Positions 1 through 10,200 of a stretch of 21,179 nt of DNA are shown in pieces. This DNA is from Krasilnikovozyma curviuscula (taxonomy: Eukaryota > Basidiomycota > Tremellomycetes > Cystofilobasidiales > Mrakiaceae): positions 1 to 21,179 of the forward strand of contig MVAQ01000314.1 in the NCBI GenBank assembly GCA_014825775.1, given 5' to 3'. Made by a program: the position numbers and the translations under genes. How positions within the stretch are numbered: the first letter of the stretch is position 1; every line of letters starts with the position of its first letter. The notes below the pieces were generated by a model that ran no database searches, was not told the DNA's origin, and saw only the letters and a list, made by a program, of their open reading frames with translations.

Positions 1-870
1 ACTTTCCCCCCTCCTCCCCTCCCGTGACTCCCCCTGTGATCCCACTGCGATCGCCCAAAGCGACCTCTCACTCCTCACTGTCGGACCACCACACGACTAA
101 GTCTGGCCCCCACCTCTTCACCCGCAGTACCGTCGTCGACCACCACTCTCCAAAGAAGCAGCACAACCCTCCGTTAACCTCCTCCACCTTGCTCGACTCG
201 ACGAAACCAGCAACAATAGCACCGTCATCGTTGTTGACAGTCAAGTCATCGCCATCGTCGTCTCCTTCTCTCGACTCGGTTTCACCTCGAACCAAGGCCC
301 CCATCGGTTTGCCATCCCCACCGTCTTCTGCGTCGCACTCACCCCCTTCGCCCTCGACATCGTCCCTTCCCGATACGCCATCGACTGTGACGCTATCTCC
401 CTCAACGCTCACCTCTGAAGCTGGTCTTCCAATGGTGATGGAGGTGTCGAAAAAGGTTGCTGCTGGGAACACAAATACGAAGATGCCTAGTGACGACTAC
501 GCAGATTTGTGAGTCCCGCCTTCAACTTTCCTTCTCTCCACCTCAAATCGCAGCCCACTGACGCTATCCTTGGTTTTTGTTTGTTTTCAGCCTGAGCAAG
601 TACTGCTTCTTCCAAGGCGGTCCCTCCTCAGCGTCCCCACCTGGCTCCAGCGTCTCGTCCAAGCAAGCAAGTCCGAACCTTGGCCGCTCCTCACACCAGC
701 TGCCAATCGCGCGCTCGCCGCTGCCGACGACATGGACGTCGTCCGTCCCGTATGGTGTGGGCATGAACGCTGGATTTGACCAGCCTTTCTGGAGCGCTGG
801 CGAGGTGACAGGAGAGTACAAGACGTCGCCGTCGAGCTCGGGGACCGCATCGCCTGTCGTATCGCACTGA
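1..870 (+). CDS. Ser/Pro-rich protein, C-terminal part (5' partial)
   Basis: I do not recognise this protein. The frame is open from the left edge (codons from base 3) and runs to 508, with an intron at 509-590 (GTGAGT donor, CTGAC-like branch site near 558, TTTTCAG acceptor). It resumes at 591 and stops with TGA at 868-870, giving about 261 visible residues. The first exon is dominated by Ser, Pro and Thr with many SP and TP pairs, so it is probably disordered and may carry proline-directed phosphosites. No catalytic domain is visible. The less biased C-terminal exon begins FLSKYCFFQGG and ends with PVVSH, and its Trp/Phe/Tyr residues (for example in FDQPFWSAGE) could form a short interaction motif. 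The start codon and any folded domain lie outside the window. A 12-T run follows the stop at 882-893. Confidence 0.72.
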
Positions 871-1176
871 ACGGTGACTCCTTTTTTTTTTTTAATATCA
901 TATATAGAGTTACTCTCCGACTCGTTGTAACGAATTACCTCATAGTTGTCCTTTCTTTGCTTCTCTTCGTAACGACTCAACCAACACTTACATACACAGA
1001 CCCCGGCTCTTGAACAATTCTTTTCTATGCACTCTTCAGACTTTTTTCTGATAGTTTCTATGCCTCTTGCAAGTCGTTTGTGAGAAGAGACAGTGCCACC
1101 ATCAACATTAGGTCTCGCGTGGTCAAAGCAAGCAAGTTTGCCGAAACTGCTCCCGACCACCAACCAATCTTCTACG
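871..1176. other. Intergenic region: 3' end of gene 1, promoter of the carboxypeptidase gene
   Basis: About 300 bp between a stop at 870 and the ATG at 1177. It holds a 12-T run (882-893) followed by an AT-rich stretch (aatatcatatatag) that could serve transcript-end formation or as a TATA-like element; the sequence does not decide between them. The frame open just upstream of 1177 contains no ATG. No RNA gene is seen. Confidence 0.5.
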
Positions 1177-3499
1177 ATGGATAAGGAAAATAAAAACGAG
1201 CAGCAGCAGCAGCAGTTGCCCAACCCAACAATATCAGCACAGAAGAAGAAACAGCCAGGAGGGCAAAGAAGGACCATTGTGTCGCTTGCCAGCCTGACTC
1301 TGCTTGCCGTCGGTCTCGTCCACCGCGCTTCGCCAAATGGGTTCTTCAGGGCCTGCCACAACAGGCTGGCTGTGTCTTCGCTGAAGAAGGATGAAGCAGT
1401 CTGCTACCAGCCTCCCATCCTATTCCCCGTTGATAATCAGGAGCATTACGACACCCTCACTGCACTGTATCAGACGGAGGAATACTTGCACAAAGCGGTT
1501 GAGTGGTTGGGAGGGGCTGTCAGGGTGCCGACTGAGTCTTACGACGATGTGAGTCTTATCTGTTTCATTAAAATGGCAGAACTTCTTTCAGCTGCTGATT
1601 CAAGCTCTTTCAGAACGGTGCTGTAGGCGTCGACCCTCGCTGGGATGTCTTTGCTGACCTGCACGCTTACTTCAAGAAGGCCTTCCCAAGGACATTTAGC
1701 ACACTCACTGTGGAAGCGGTTGACACCTACGGCCTCGTGCTGACGTGGGAAGGATCTGACAAGACGCTGAAGCCACTGCTGCTGATGGGCCACCAAGACG
1801 TGGTACCCGTGCTTGAATCGACTGTTGACGCTTGGAATTACCCTCCTTACAGTGGCCATTGGGATGGAGAGTTCGTCTGGGGACGTGGATCTGTGAGTCA
1901 TCCCAAGGTTTTCGATCGGCACCCTGGGCTGGCCCAATATCTGATCGGGCCACCTCTTCACCGTCACTTAGTGCGACGACAAGGCTGGCCTTATCGGCAT
2001 CCTCTCCACGATCGAAACCATCCTCACCGAAACCTCCTTCACCCCAAGACGTACCCTCGTCGTCGGCAGCGGTATCGACGAGGAGTCCAGCGGCAACAGC
2101 TTTATGCGAATCGGCCGCTTTCTCGAGTCCAAGTTTGGAACAAACAGCTTCGCGATGGTTGTTGATGAAGGCAGCGGATATGCTCACCTAGCTGATGGCA
2201 CGGGCCTTGCCGCACCTGCGACTGGCGAGAAGGGGAACTCGCCTATTGAGGTCAAGGTTGATACCCTCGGTGGACACTCTTCAGTCCCGCCTGAACACAC
2301 CTCCATAGGTGTCCTCTCGCTTCTCATCGCGAAACTCGAGTCGACGCGTGAGTCTGTCTACTCATCGACTGGGCGCGCGTTTCTTGTCACTGACTATTGT
2401 GTCTCTCCTGTCTCAGCTCACAAGCCCCAGCTGACACGCGAGAACCCCTTCTACTCGACCCTGACCTGCAGTGCCAAATACTCGCTCAACGATCTCTCGC
2501 CCGAGATCAGAAGCTTGATTGAGAAATCGCAGTACTCGGACAAAGCGCTCGACACATTGGGCAGCGTGCTTGCAAAGGACAGGACGCAGAGGTACCTCTT
2601 CACTACAAGCGAGGCGGTAACTATCATCGGAGGTGGTGTCAAGGTAAATGCACTGGTAAGTAATTATCCTTGTCTCCCACATCTCACTCTCCTTCGTTTC
2701 TTTTCTTTTCTTTTCTTTTTGACTGATATGGCTCTACTTTGCATTCGTCCTAGCCGGAATCAGCGTCCGCCATCGTTGACCACCGCATCAACGTCGCTAG
2801 CTCGTCGAAAGAGCTCGCAAAGCAATTCACGTCCCGCCTCCTCCCTCTGATCAAAGACCTCAACTTCACGCTTACGGCGTTCGGGGAGGACCTTATCGCG
2901 CGTTCCTCGTCCCCTTCGGCGGGACACATCACGCTGGGACCAGCGTGGGGTGGGAAACCGCTCGATCCGGCGCCTGTGACCCCTATCGGGAAGGGCGTAA
3001 AAGGGTGGGATCTGCTCTCCGGATCTATTAAGGCGACGTGGGGGGGAGAAGATATCATCGTTGCACCCGTTAGTACTTGCTTGTCCATCACTCAATTGTC
3101 ACTTTCTGAATAGCGACGACGCTTAACATTGACTCCTTCTTTCTGCTTTTAGAGCTTGTCCACTGGTAACACTGATACCAAAGTGAGTTTTCTGTCGCGG
3201 TTTTTTCCTCACTTGATACTGATTTTTCATCTGTGCTGCTAGGCCGTGTGGAATCTTACCAACCAGATCTATCGCTTCTCCTTCACGAGCGAGGAAGATT
3301 TCTTCATCGAGTCCGGGATGCACTCTGTTAATGAAGCCATGGTAAGTTGAAGGTCCTCCCTGTTTTTCAGAAGTGAAGAGGGACAACAAACGCGTGATTA
3401 AATTGTACATCTCTTACCTTGCAGCGCGGGACAGGATTCGTCAAAGGCATTAAGTTCTTCACCACCCTCATCTTCAATGCTGATGAGTACGATCTTTAG
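1177..3499 (+). CDS. CPS1: Membrane-anchored M20 metallopeptidase, CPS1-type Gly-Xaa carboxypeptidase
   Basis: Predicted di-zinc carboxypeptidase that removes C-terminal residues from short peptides in the vacuole. The family is best known from yeast Cps1p, a type II vacuolar protein of similar length. Exons: 1177-1548, 1614-1892, 1972-2347, 2417-2655, 2754-3068, 3153-3182, 3243-3341, 3425-3499, giving 594 aa. A Gln-rich basic N-terminus precedes one hydrophobic segment (about 33-48), which fits a signal anchor. The M20 residues are present: His184 and Asp186 (GHQDVV), bridging Asp219 (GRGSCDDK), catalytic Glu254 and ligand Glu255 (DEESSG), Asp282 (VDEGSG) and His564 (MHSVNE). The motif GNTDTK sits in a 30-nt exon. 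Start: the ATG at 1177 is the first in a frame that otherwise opens only at a GTG. Intron 3 (69 nt) is stop-free and in frame. The protein may instead act on other N-acyl or peptide substrates; the family call is firm and the substrate is inferred. Confidence 0.93.
1201..1215 (+). repeat. (CAG)5 tract encoding five Gln
   Basis: Five perfect CAG codons in the N-terminal cytosolic stretch of the carboxypeptidase, upstream of its membrane anchor. Likely length-variable between strains. Confidence 0.85.
2697..2720 (+). repeat. TTTTC simple repeat in carboxypeptidase intron 4
   Basis: A run of about four TTTTC units lies inside intron 2656-2753. It adds to the pyrimidine-rich character of this 98-nt intron, upstream of a CTGAT branch-like site and the TAG acceptor at 2751-2753. 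Confidence 0.7.
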
Positions 3500-3787
3500 A
3501 AGTAACCTCTGACAATGGTGCTGGGTAGAAAAACTTGGTCGGGAGGACATGTCTGTAGGAGGATAGGCAGAGAAGTTTGACCCCTTTTCCAAGGGTGCGT
3601 CTTATCCGGAATTAGCCCACTCCTCTTTCAAACACAGATACTCTATTTTAAGTAGGCTCGAGTTCAGTTTCCCTATATTATTCGCTGGCACGGCCGCAAG
3701 GTTTGAGACACCTCGCATAGCCTCCGACCTGTTTGGTTGCCCCTGACTAGATTGAGAAAGGTGTTGCTAACCCCTAACTGGCATGCC

Positions 3788-4910
3788 ATGGCGCGAATCC
3801 GATATAAGAAGTTTCTCTCGATGCTTCCTTACGTCCGACCACCACCCCGTCCTTCAGACGAAGAGCTTGCCCCAGGAACCCAACCGAGGGATACGCCGGC
3901 GAGTGCAAATCGGCACTACCACGCCCCGTTCGACCTGTCCACCGTAATGGCGACCACCACTCCGAGCCCCAGCGCGAGCGAGATTCGAACCAGTGAAGCT
4001 CTCCTTCATTTTGTCAATAGCCATTCGACGCAGCATAAGGGCTCGTTAGCTTTCGGCGCCATGGGGCCCGTCAAGAGCAAGGAAGTTGACGAAGAAGAGG
4101 TGGAGGAGGAGGAGGAGGAAGCAGCGGCAGTCGACAGCGACCTGGAGCCTTTGGATGAAGAAGACAACGAGTTTCAAGCAGTTGGGTCTTCATCAGCCTC
4201 GTCTGGAAACAGCGTAGGGGGACAAGGGGTCGCATGGAAGCCCAAAAGGGTGCCGATGCCTGTGGTCGTACCCAATTTGACCAAGAAGAGCAGAGGGCGT
4301 ATCCCCAGGGACGCAAAGAAGGTTGTCAAGTCTGGTGGACGAACTTATGATTGTACAGTATGCGCGAAATGCTTCTCAAGAAGCGAGCACCTGAAACGGA
4401 GAGTACTCCATGCTCGTGAATAGGGGGCTCCGGTTGTACTTACCTATTCTACCTTGTTTTCTTGGGATCCACAGGCATATCCGTTCCCTTCATACGAATG
4501 AAAAGCCGTTCACCTGTCCCTATGCTCATTGCGAGAAGACCTTCTCCAGACAGTGAGTACACGCACATCTCCAAGCATCTCCAAGCATCTCCAAGCATCA
4601 CCTCGCTGAAGTTGATCGCCTGATTGACTGGCTCTCCCTCCCCTGCTTTTCGTTTCTAGCGACAACCTTGTTCAACACTTCCGTGTCCACAAAGCAAGCG
4701 AGGTATGACTTGACGTTTTCTACGGGGTTGTTTGATCACATCAATCTATGCCCCTACAGTCTAACCCTAGTTTGCCGCCTTTCATCCCCTCAGTCTGAAA
4801 TTGCTGCCATCTCCAAGGTCAATCTCAGTGCCCTGGGACTCGAAACCCCTGCTCCTCCCGACCCTTTGCGATCGGCGGCGACTAAATCAAAACTACCCAG
4901 CAAACCGTGA
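3788..4910 (+). CDS. C2H2 zinc-finger transcription factor, Msn2/Msn4-like, with a GA splice donor
   Basis: Predicted nuclear DNA-binding regulator. Proposed exons: 3788-4398, 4475-4552, 4660-4702, 4794-4910, giving 282 aa. An acidic Glu-rich stretch lies around residues 96-125 and a basic run (KKSRGR) precedes two fingers. Finger 1 has Cys189, Cys192, His205, His210; finger 2 has Cys218, Cys223, His236, His240, joined by a TNEKPF linker. RSEHLKRH in finger 1 resembles fungal Msn2-type stress regulators that bind CCCCT elements; the target is inferred. The first intron must start at 4399 to keep both fingers, but reads GAGAGT where GTGAGT is expected. Without splicing, translation stops at 4421-4423 after HLKRRVLHARE and leaves no complete finger. 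The start is tentative: ATG 3788 sits in a good context (ccATGg), but the frame is open back to a possible acceptor at 3719-3720, so an upstream exon may exist. This may be a damaged allele, a sequencing error or a true GA-AG intron. Confidence 0.75.
4566..4595 (+). repeat. Three tandem copies of a 10-bp unit in intron 2 of the zinc-finger gene
   Basis: The unit catctccaag is repeated three times exactly, followed by a partial copy (catc). It lies inside intron 4553-4659, just after the donor, and is probably a small replication-slippage expansion. Confidence 0.9.
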
Positions 4911-5552
4911 CGCACCTCCTCAGCGCTCCTCTGCGAGAGTCAGATCAACTCAATAGTATTAGCATCTCCTTGTTCTCATCAACGCATCGGTCAGCGGCCC
5001 TCGATCACTAGCACCACCTGCTCACCACAACCCCTATAACCTATCCCCGTCTCCTTATTTCCCTATTGCCACCCTTGACACCCACAAACCTACACATTAT
5101 GCACCTCAATCTTCTTATTATGAACCTCATGACCAATACCAGATTTCCGTATATCCCTAATCTACACGATACCCACATTCATGCTCCCCTTTTTTTTTTG
5201 TACATATCTGTGTGCGACAAATCAGTGTACTCGCACCCTCTTCTTTTCGTTAGGAGCTTGAGAGATTTACTTGTAGCAGTAGTAGCCGCGTGCTCCATTC
5301 GCCTACGCTTACGGCCTCGCTGTTCCGCTTTGGTGCGACACGCTGATCAGGCTACATTCTCTGCCATTGGGCTCTTCATCATCGCAATATCCAGCATATG
5401 AACACTCAGAATGCACTAGTTTCTTGATGTGCTAGAGACTTGTCTTCAGTTTTATACAAAATCGCAACCCCTGCTTCTTGCACAGATCAGATCACAACCA
5501 CATTGAGGTTTTTTTTTTTCAATCCATCGAGACATTTAGAAACTCAGAGTCA
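4911..5552. other. Intergenic region: 3' end of zinc-finger gene, promoter of the unknown gene
   Basis: About 640 bp with no convincing coding signal. It is C/T-rich with two long T runs (around 5188-5197 and 5508-5518), typical of fungal promoters and untranslated regions. An open frame at 5066-5401 exists, but it begins at a non-ATG codon, shows no domain and has no splice support, so I read it as chance. A 5'-UTR intron for the next gene is possible but not shown. Confidence 0.45.
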
Positions 5553-7174
5553 ATGCATCTACCTATTCAGTTCTCTTCACCACCCAGACCAGGCTCAGCT
5601 CAGGATGATGACAACACGAACCTTTCTCTCTCAGCTTGGCGACTGCCGGATCCTGACGAAACCACCTCTTCAGATAAAACTCACACTCGGGTCGAAGCTG
5701 ACTTTCACCAAGAGAATCCTGGAGATGGTGATAGCGCTGAAGATGACTCCAAAACCTCTCCTCCCTGCCAACGTGAGAGCAACTCGAAAGGAAAGAAGAG
5801 ATCTTGGGATGCTAGACAAGAAGTGACCTTTCGTCCCATTTGACTTCTTCTCCATTTCTCTCTGGTAAGCTGAACAATGATATTTTTTGGGGGGCGGATG
5901 CTCTGCTCTTAGTTTGAGAAGATGAACATCGAGAGCTTGATCCGTCAGCCTTTGGAGGAATATTTGGACAAACACGAATTCTTTCCTCAAGGTTGGCCTT
6001 CTTCTTCCTCTCCTCCGTCTTCTCTTCCTCCTTCTCACTCCTGTGTTGACTGGTAATTTCTAACATTTTTAATAGAAATATTCGATGAGCTCCTACTTTT
6101 GATCATCGAGGTCGAGTACTGGGTGAGTTGGACAAGCCGCATGGCATTGTTTTTCATCACTCCGACGCACTGAATTTGTTTCTGCTCCATGTCTCTCCTT
6201 CTCCCCCTCTCAAACAGTCCAATGCTAAGATTGCTTTTATGGATAAGAAGATGTGTGACGAATTAACCCACAGTATCAGAAGAGTCAGAGAAGAAGAGAT
6301 AGACCAAGGTAAGCGCATGAGTTAGCTCCATGCATTCCTTCCCTTTCCTTTCTTTGCCCTTTCCATCTTCATTGTTTTCCAATGAGTAACAGATCTGGAG
6401 AACTCATGGATGGCCATCGTCTTCTTTAGAAAACGCCCGTTTGGCCTTCTTGCAATGCTTTGACAGCATCAGACAGGCGCTGTTGGGATTGACAAGAAGC
6501 GGTGTAGCTAATCCTAGAGCGGGATTTACAAGATCTAGCTTGAACAGAATGGAGGTCAGCGACATCTCGTTTCTTGAGTGATGATGCAGTGAAGATATAC
6601 AGGGGGCTTCGCTGACGGCAGAACTGTTCTGATGCTTATAGTGAACGGAAACGTCGAATCTCATCATATTTTTTTCTATCTTGATTGTCTAAAAAAGCTG
6701 GTAAGGCATTACCTTACAAATTTCCGACAGGCTCTCCCATCACAACATTTCGCGTCTGCTCTGCAAGAGCTTCAGTTTGGAATCAAAGCTTTGTTTTTGT
6801 GAGCTTTCGAAAAATTCAATTATTGTGTGTTCTTTCTATTGGATCAGTTGAAAGAGTGTTCAAGTAGCGCGCTGCCGCAAATGAGTGCTTCAAGGTATTC
6901 GGTGAGAAAAAGAAAAGAAAACGTGCCAGCAGCAGTCGACCTCTTCGCGAAGCGCACCAGCATCTCTCCACGTAACAACGAAAGGGTAAGTTCCACGACT
7001 GCAACGTGGAGCAATCACTCTCCCTGTGATTACCACGCTGATATTTGTTGTCAGCAGCTTTTGGTTCTGGGCAAACAGCGCGTCTTTTCCTTCTTTCCTC
7101 TCTGGAAATTCCTGGCCCCCTTCCCTCAGCCTTTTCGTCTCGAACGGTTCAGCAACCCCTCCTCATCTTTTTAG
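5553..7174 (+). CDS. Unknown multi-exon gene with an acidic disordered N-terminus and a helical core
   Basis: I do not recognise this protein. Tentative exons: 5553-5822, 5913-5991, 6076-6122, 6218-6308, 6430-6554, 6698-6798, 6868-6985, 7055-7174, about 316 aa. The first exon is rich in Ser, Asp and Lys. Exons 2-5 join in phase into a dense, mostly helical segment (FEKMNIESLI, EEYLDKHEFFPQ, EIFDELLLLIIEVEYW, then MDKKMCDELTHSIRRV and ENARLAFLQCFDSIRQ), which looks like a conserved folded domain. Exons 2-4 are the best supported. The donor at 5823 (GTGACC) and the donor at 6555 (GTCAGC) are weak. The acceptor after 6555 may be 6697 or 6730, and the acceptor before exon 7 may be 6864 or 6867. 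The C-terminal part is basic and Ser-rich (SVRKRKEN, FAKRTSISPRN). The last intron (6986-7054) is 69 nt and stop-free. The stop lies about 30 bp before the alpha-COP start, so the true 3' end may be earlier. Confidence 0.55.
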
Positions 7175-7204
7175 AGCTCGAAGAGAGCATTGAGCTTGCC
7201 CAGC

Positions 7205-10200
7205 ATGCAGATGCTTACCAAGGTGAGTAGAGATTTGACACAGCTAGGGACGAAACGCTGGCCTTTTTTTGAGGAGCGTTGATGGAAGATGGCCCTTATC
7301 CCCCCTTGCCGTTTCCTTTAATTTCAGTTCGAGTCCAAAAGTCCTAGGGTGAAAGGCATTGCTTTCCGTGAGTAGGAACCAGGACTGAAAGTACAGAAGG
7401 AGCGAGTGGAGGCTGCAAGGCTGACTTTACCTTTTCTGGCACCCTTGTTCGCTGTGCGTTCCAGATCCAAAGCAACCCCTCCTTGCTGCCTCTTTGCACA
7501 ATGGTACAATTCAGCTGTGGAACTATCAAATGGGAACACTTGTAGAACGTTATGAGGAACACGATGGTGAGTCCGGACTGTTGGATATTCTGAGGGGGAG
7601 GAAGAGATGGGCATTGCAGAGGAGGCTCGAACACCAAACGTGAAAGCACCGAATACTTGCTGACATTTCCTCCTCGCGAATGTCATCAATACAAAGGACC
7701 TGTTCGTGGTATCTGCTTCCACCCAACCCAGCCTATCTTTGTCAGTGGTGGTGATGACTACAAAATCAAAGTGTGGAACTACAAGACTCGAAAATGTCTC
7801 TTCACCCTCACTGGTCGTAAGTCTAAATTATGTTCTGTTTGATGTTTCCTACTTGCTAAAAGCCATCTTGTTCTTGCTACAGACTTGGACTACGTTCGAA
7901 CCGTTTACTTCCATCACGAATATCCTTGGATCATTTCCGCTTCTGATGATCAAACAATCAGGATTTGGAACTGGCAGTCACGGAACTGCATAGCTATATT
8001 AACGTGAGCTAGTCTCTACCTCGTTGTATCCTTTTTTCAGTACTGATGCTTGTTGTTTTTGTTAGTGGACACAACCACTACGTTATGTACGCCACTCTTC
8101 CCTTTTCTCGAACGGGGGGTTCTCACACTGACCAAACTGTTGCTCCCTATTAGGTGTGCTCAATTCCACCCTAAAGAAGATCTAGTGGTTACTGCCTCTA
8201 TGGATTTGACTGTCAGAGTCTGGGATATCTCAGGCCTGAGAAAAAAGAATATGTCGCATCAACCAATGTCATTCGAGGAACAAATGCAACGCGCCAACGC
8301 AGGACAAGCCGATCTGTTTGGAAGCACTGATGCTGTCGTAAAGTATGTGCTAGAAGGTCACGACAGAGGTGTCAAGTAAGTAGCACGGTTCTTCTACGAA
8401 ACCGGGGCCTCCGCTGACTATCTCATATTCGATTCAACCTTCCAGCTGGGCTTCTTTCCACCCAACGCTGCCCCTTATCGTTTCATGTGGTGATGACAGA
8501 CAGATCAAGCTCTGGAGAATGAGTGATACCAAGGCTTGGGAGGTGGACACCTGCAGAGGTCACTTCAACAACGTTCTTGCAGCTCTCTTCCACCCTAGAC
8601 ACGAACTCATCATCTCCGACGGCGAAGACAAGACTATCAGAGTTTGGGATATGGCTAAGAGGACAGCAGTTCAAACTTTCAGAAGAGAACACGACAGGTT
8701 CTGGGTTCTCACCGCTCACCCCGAATTAAATCTCTTTGCTGCCGGTACGCTTTTCCTTTTCTTTATGTTCGTAGTCTCACCCACTCTCGTTATTGGTCTA
8801 ATCATGGTTCCATCTCTTGCCCTAGGTCATGATAACGGTCTTATCGTTTTCAAACTTGAACGTGAACGTCCCGCTTTTTCGCTATACCAAAACTCCCTCT
8901 ACTATGTCCGTGATAAGACTGTTCGCGTTCACGATCTCAACACTGGTTCCGATGTTAGCGTGCTCTCTGTCAAGAAGCTCGGTAATCAATATACTCAACC
9001 AAAGACTTTGAGTTTCAACCCAGCTGAGAAAGCCGTCATTGTCACCTCTGTGAGTGTCTTTCGTTCATCACTTCACTGCCTCTTCCTTTGAGTAGAATTC
9101 TAACACCACCTGTCTTCTTTCCTAGACTGCCGATAATGGTATCTTTGATCTTGCCAACTTACCAACTGGTGGAAACGTTTCAGATTCTCAGACCGACGGC
9201 AAGCGTGGTCAAGGATCTTGTGCTATCTTTGTTGCGAGAAACAGATTTGCTGTTCTCAACAAGGCTACTCAGGTTCGTCAAGCAGATTTTTTGTCCAATA
9301 TCAGTCTACAGCGCGGCATGTTTTAATCACTGTTTTTGTACAGAGCATTGAAATCAGGGATCTGTCAAACTCCCTCACCAAGACCGTCAAGGCTCCTGTC
9401 CAGACTAACGAGATTTTCTACGGTGGAACTGCCAGCTTGCTCCTTTCTACCCCTACCACTGTGATACTCTTTGACATCCAACAGCAGAAGATCCTCGCAG
9501 AAATCACTACCCCACCCGTCAAGTACGTTGTTTGGAGCGCAGACAACAGCATGGTCGCTCTTCTTAGCAAGCACAGTAAGCACTGGTTTTGGTTGAGTGT
9601 CTTGTTCATTACTCACTGTGTGCTTTGTGGTTCCCTTTTCTTAGCTATTACCATTGCCAACAAGACTCTCGGTGACAGCAGTCTGATTCACGAAACCATT
9701 CGAATCAAGTCTGCTGCATGGGATGATAGCGGTGTCTTGATCTACACTACTCTCAACCACATCAAATACGCCCTCTACCAAGGGTGAGTACTGATCTTTG
9801 CTCTTCGGGTACAGTTGACGCTTTTCGCTGACGTGGTGCTTGGCCCCTCTAGTGACAACGGCATCATCAAGACCTTGGATCAACCAGTCTACCTCACTAG
9901 GGTCAAAGGAAAAATCGTCCATTGTCTTGATCGATCTGCTCGTCCAAGAACCATCCCAATTGATCCAACCGAGTACAGATTTAAGCTTGCTCTCATCCGT
10001 GAGAACTTCGAGGAGGTTCTTCAAATCATCAGAACCAGTAACCTTGTTGGCCAAAGCATCATCGCATACCTCCAAAAAAAGGGTTACGCCGAAATTGCTT
10101 TGAACTTTGTTCAGGATCCAAGCACCAGGTTCGATCTTGCTATCGAATGCGGCAACTTGGAAACTGCTCTTGAAGTTGCTCGTACCATTGATCGACCGGA

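Noticed and set aside
564..1361. 265-codon open frame on the minus strand
   Set aside because: It lies opposite the last exon of gene 1 and the first exon of the carboxypeptidase. Its Cys run is the reverse of the CAG repeat, it shows no domain, and it spans an intergenic region.
5066..5401. 111-codon open frame on the plus strand in the gap before the unknown gene
   Set aside because: It begins at a non-ATG codon in C/T-rich intergenic sequence, has no recognisable motif and no splice signals linking it to a neighbour.
6404..6667. 87-codon open frame on the minus strand
   Set aside because: It is antisense to an exon of the unknown gene that joins in phase with its neighbours, and it shows no family features.
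6642..6700. Extra exon in the unknown gene encoding NGNVESHHIFFYLDC
   Set aside because: The acceptor at 6640-6641 needs a different phase from the donor at 6555, and the stretch looks like an intron pyrimidine tract. Not fully excluded.
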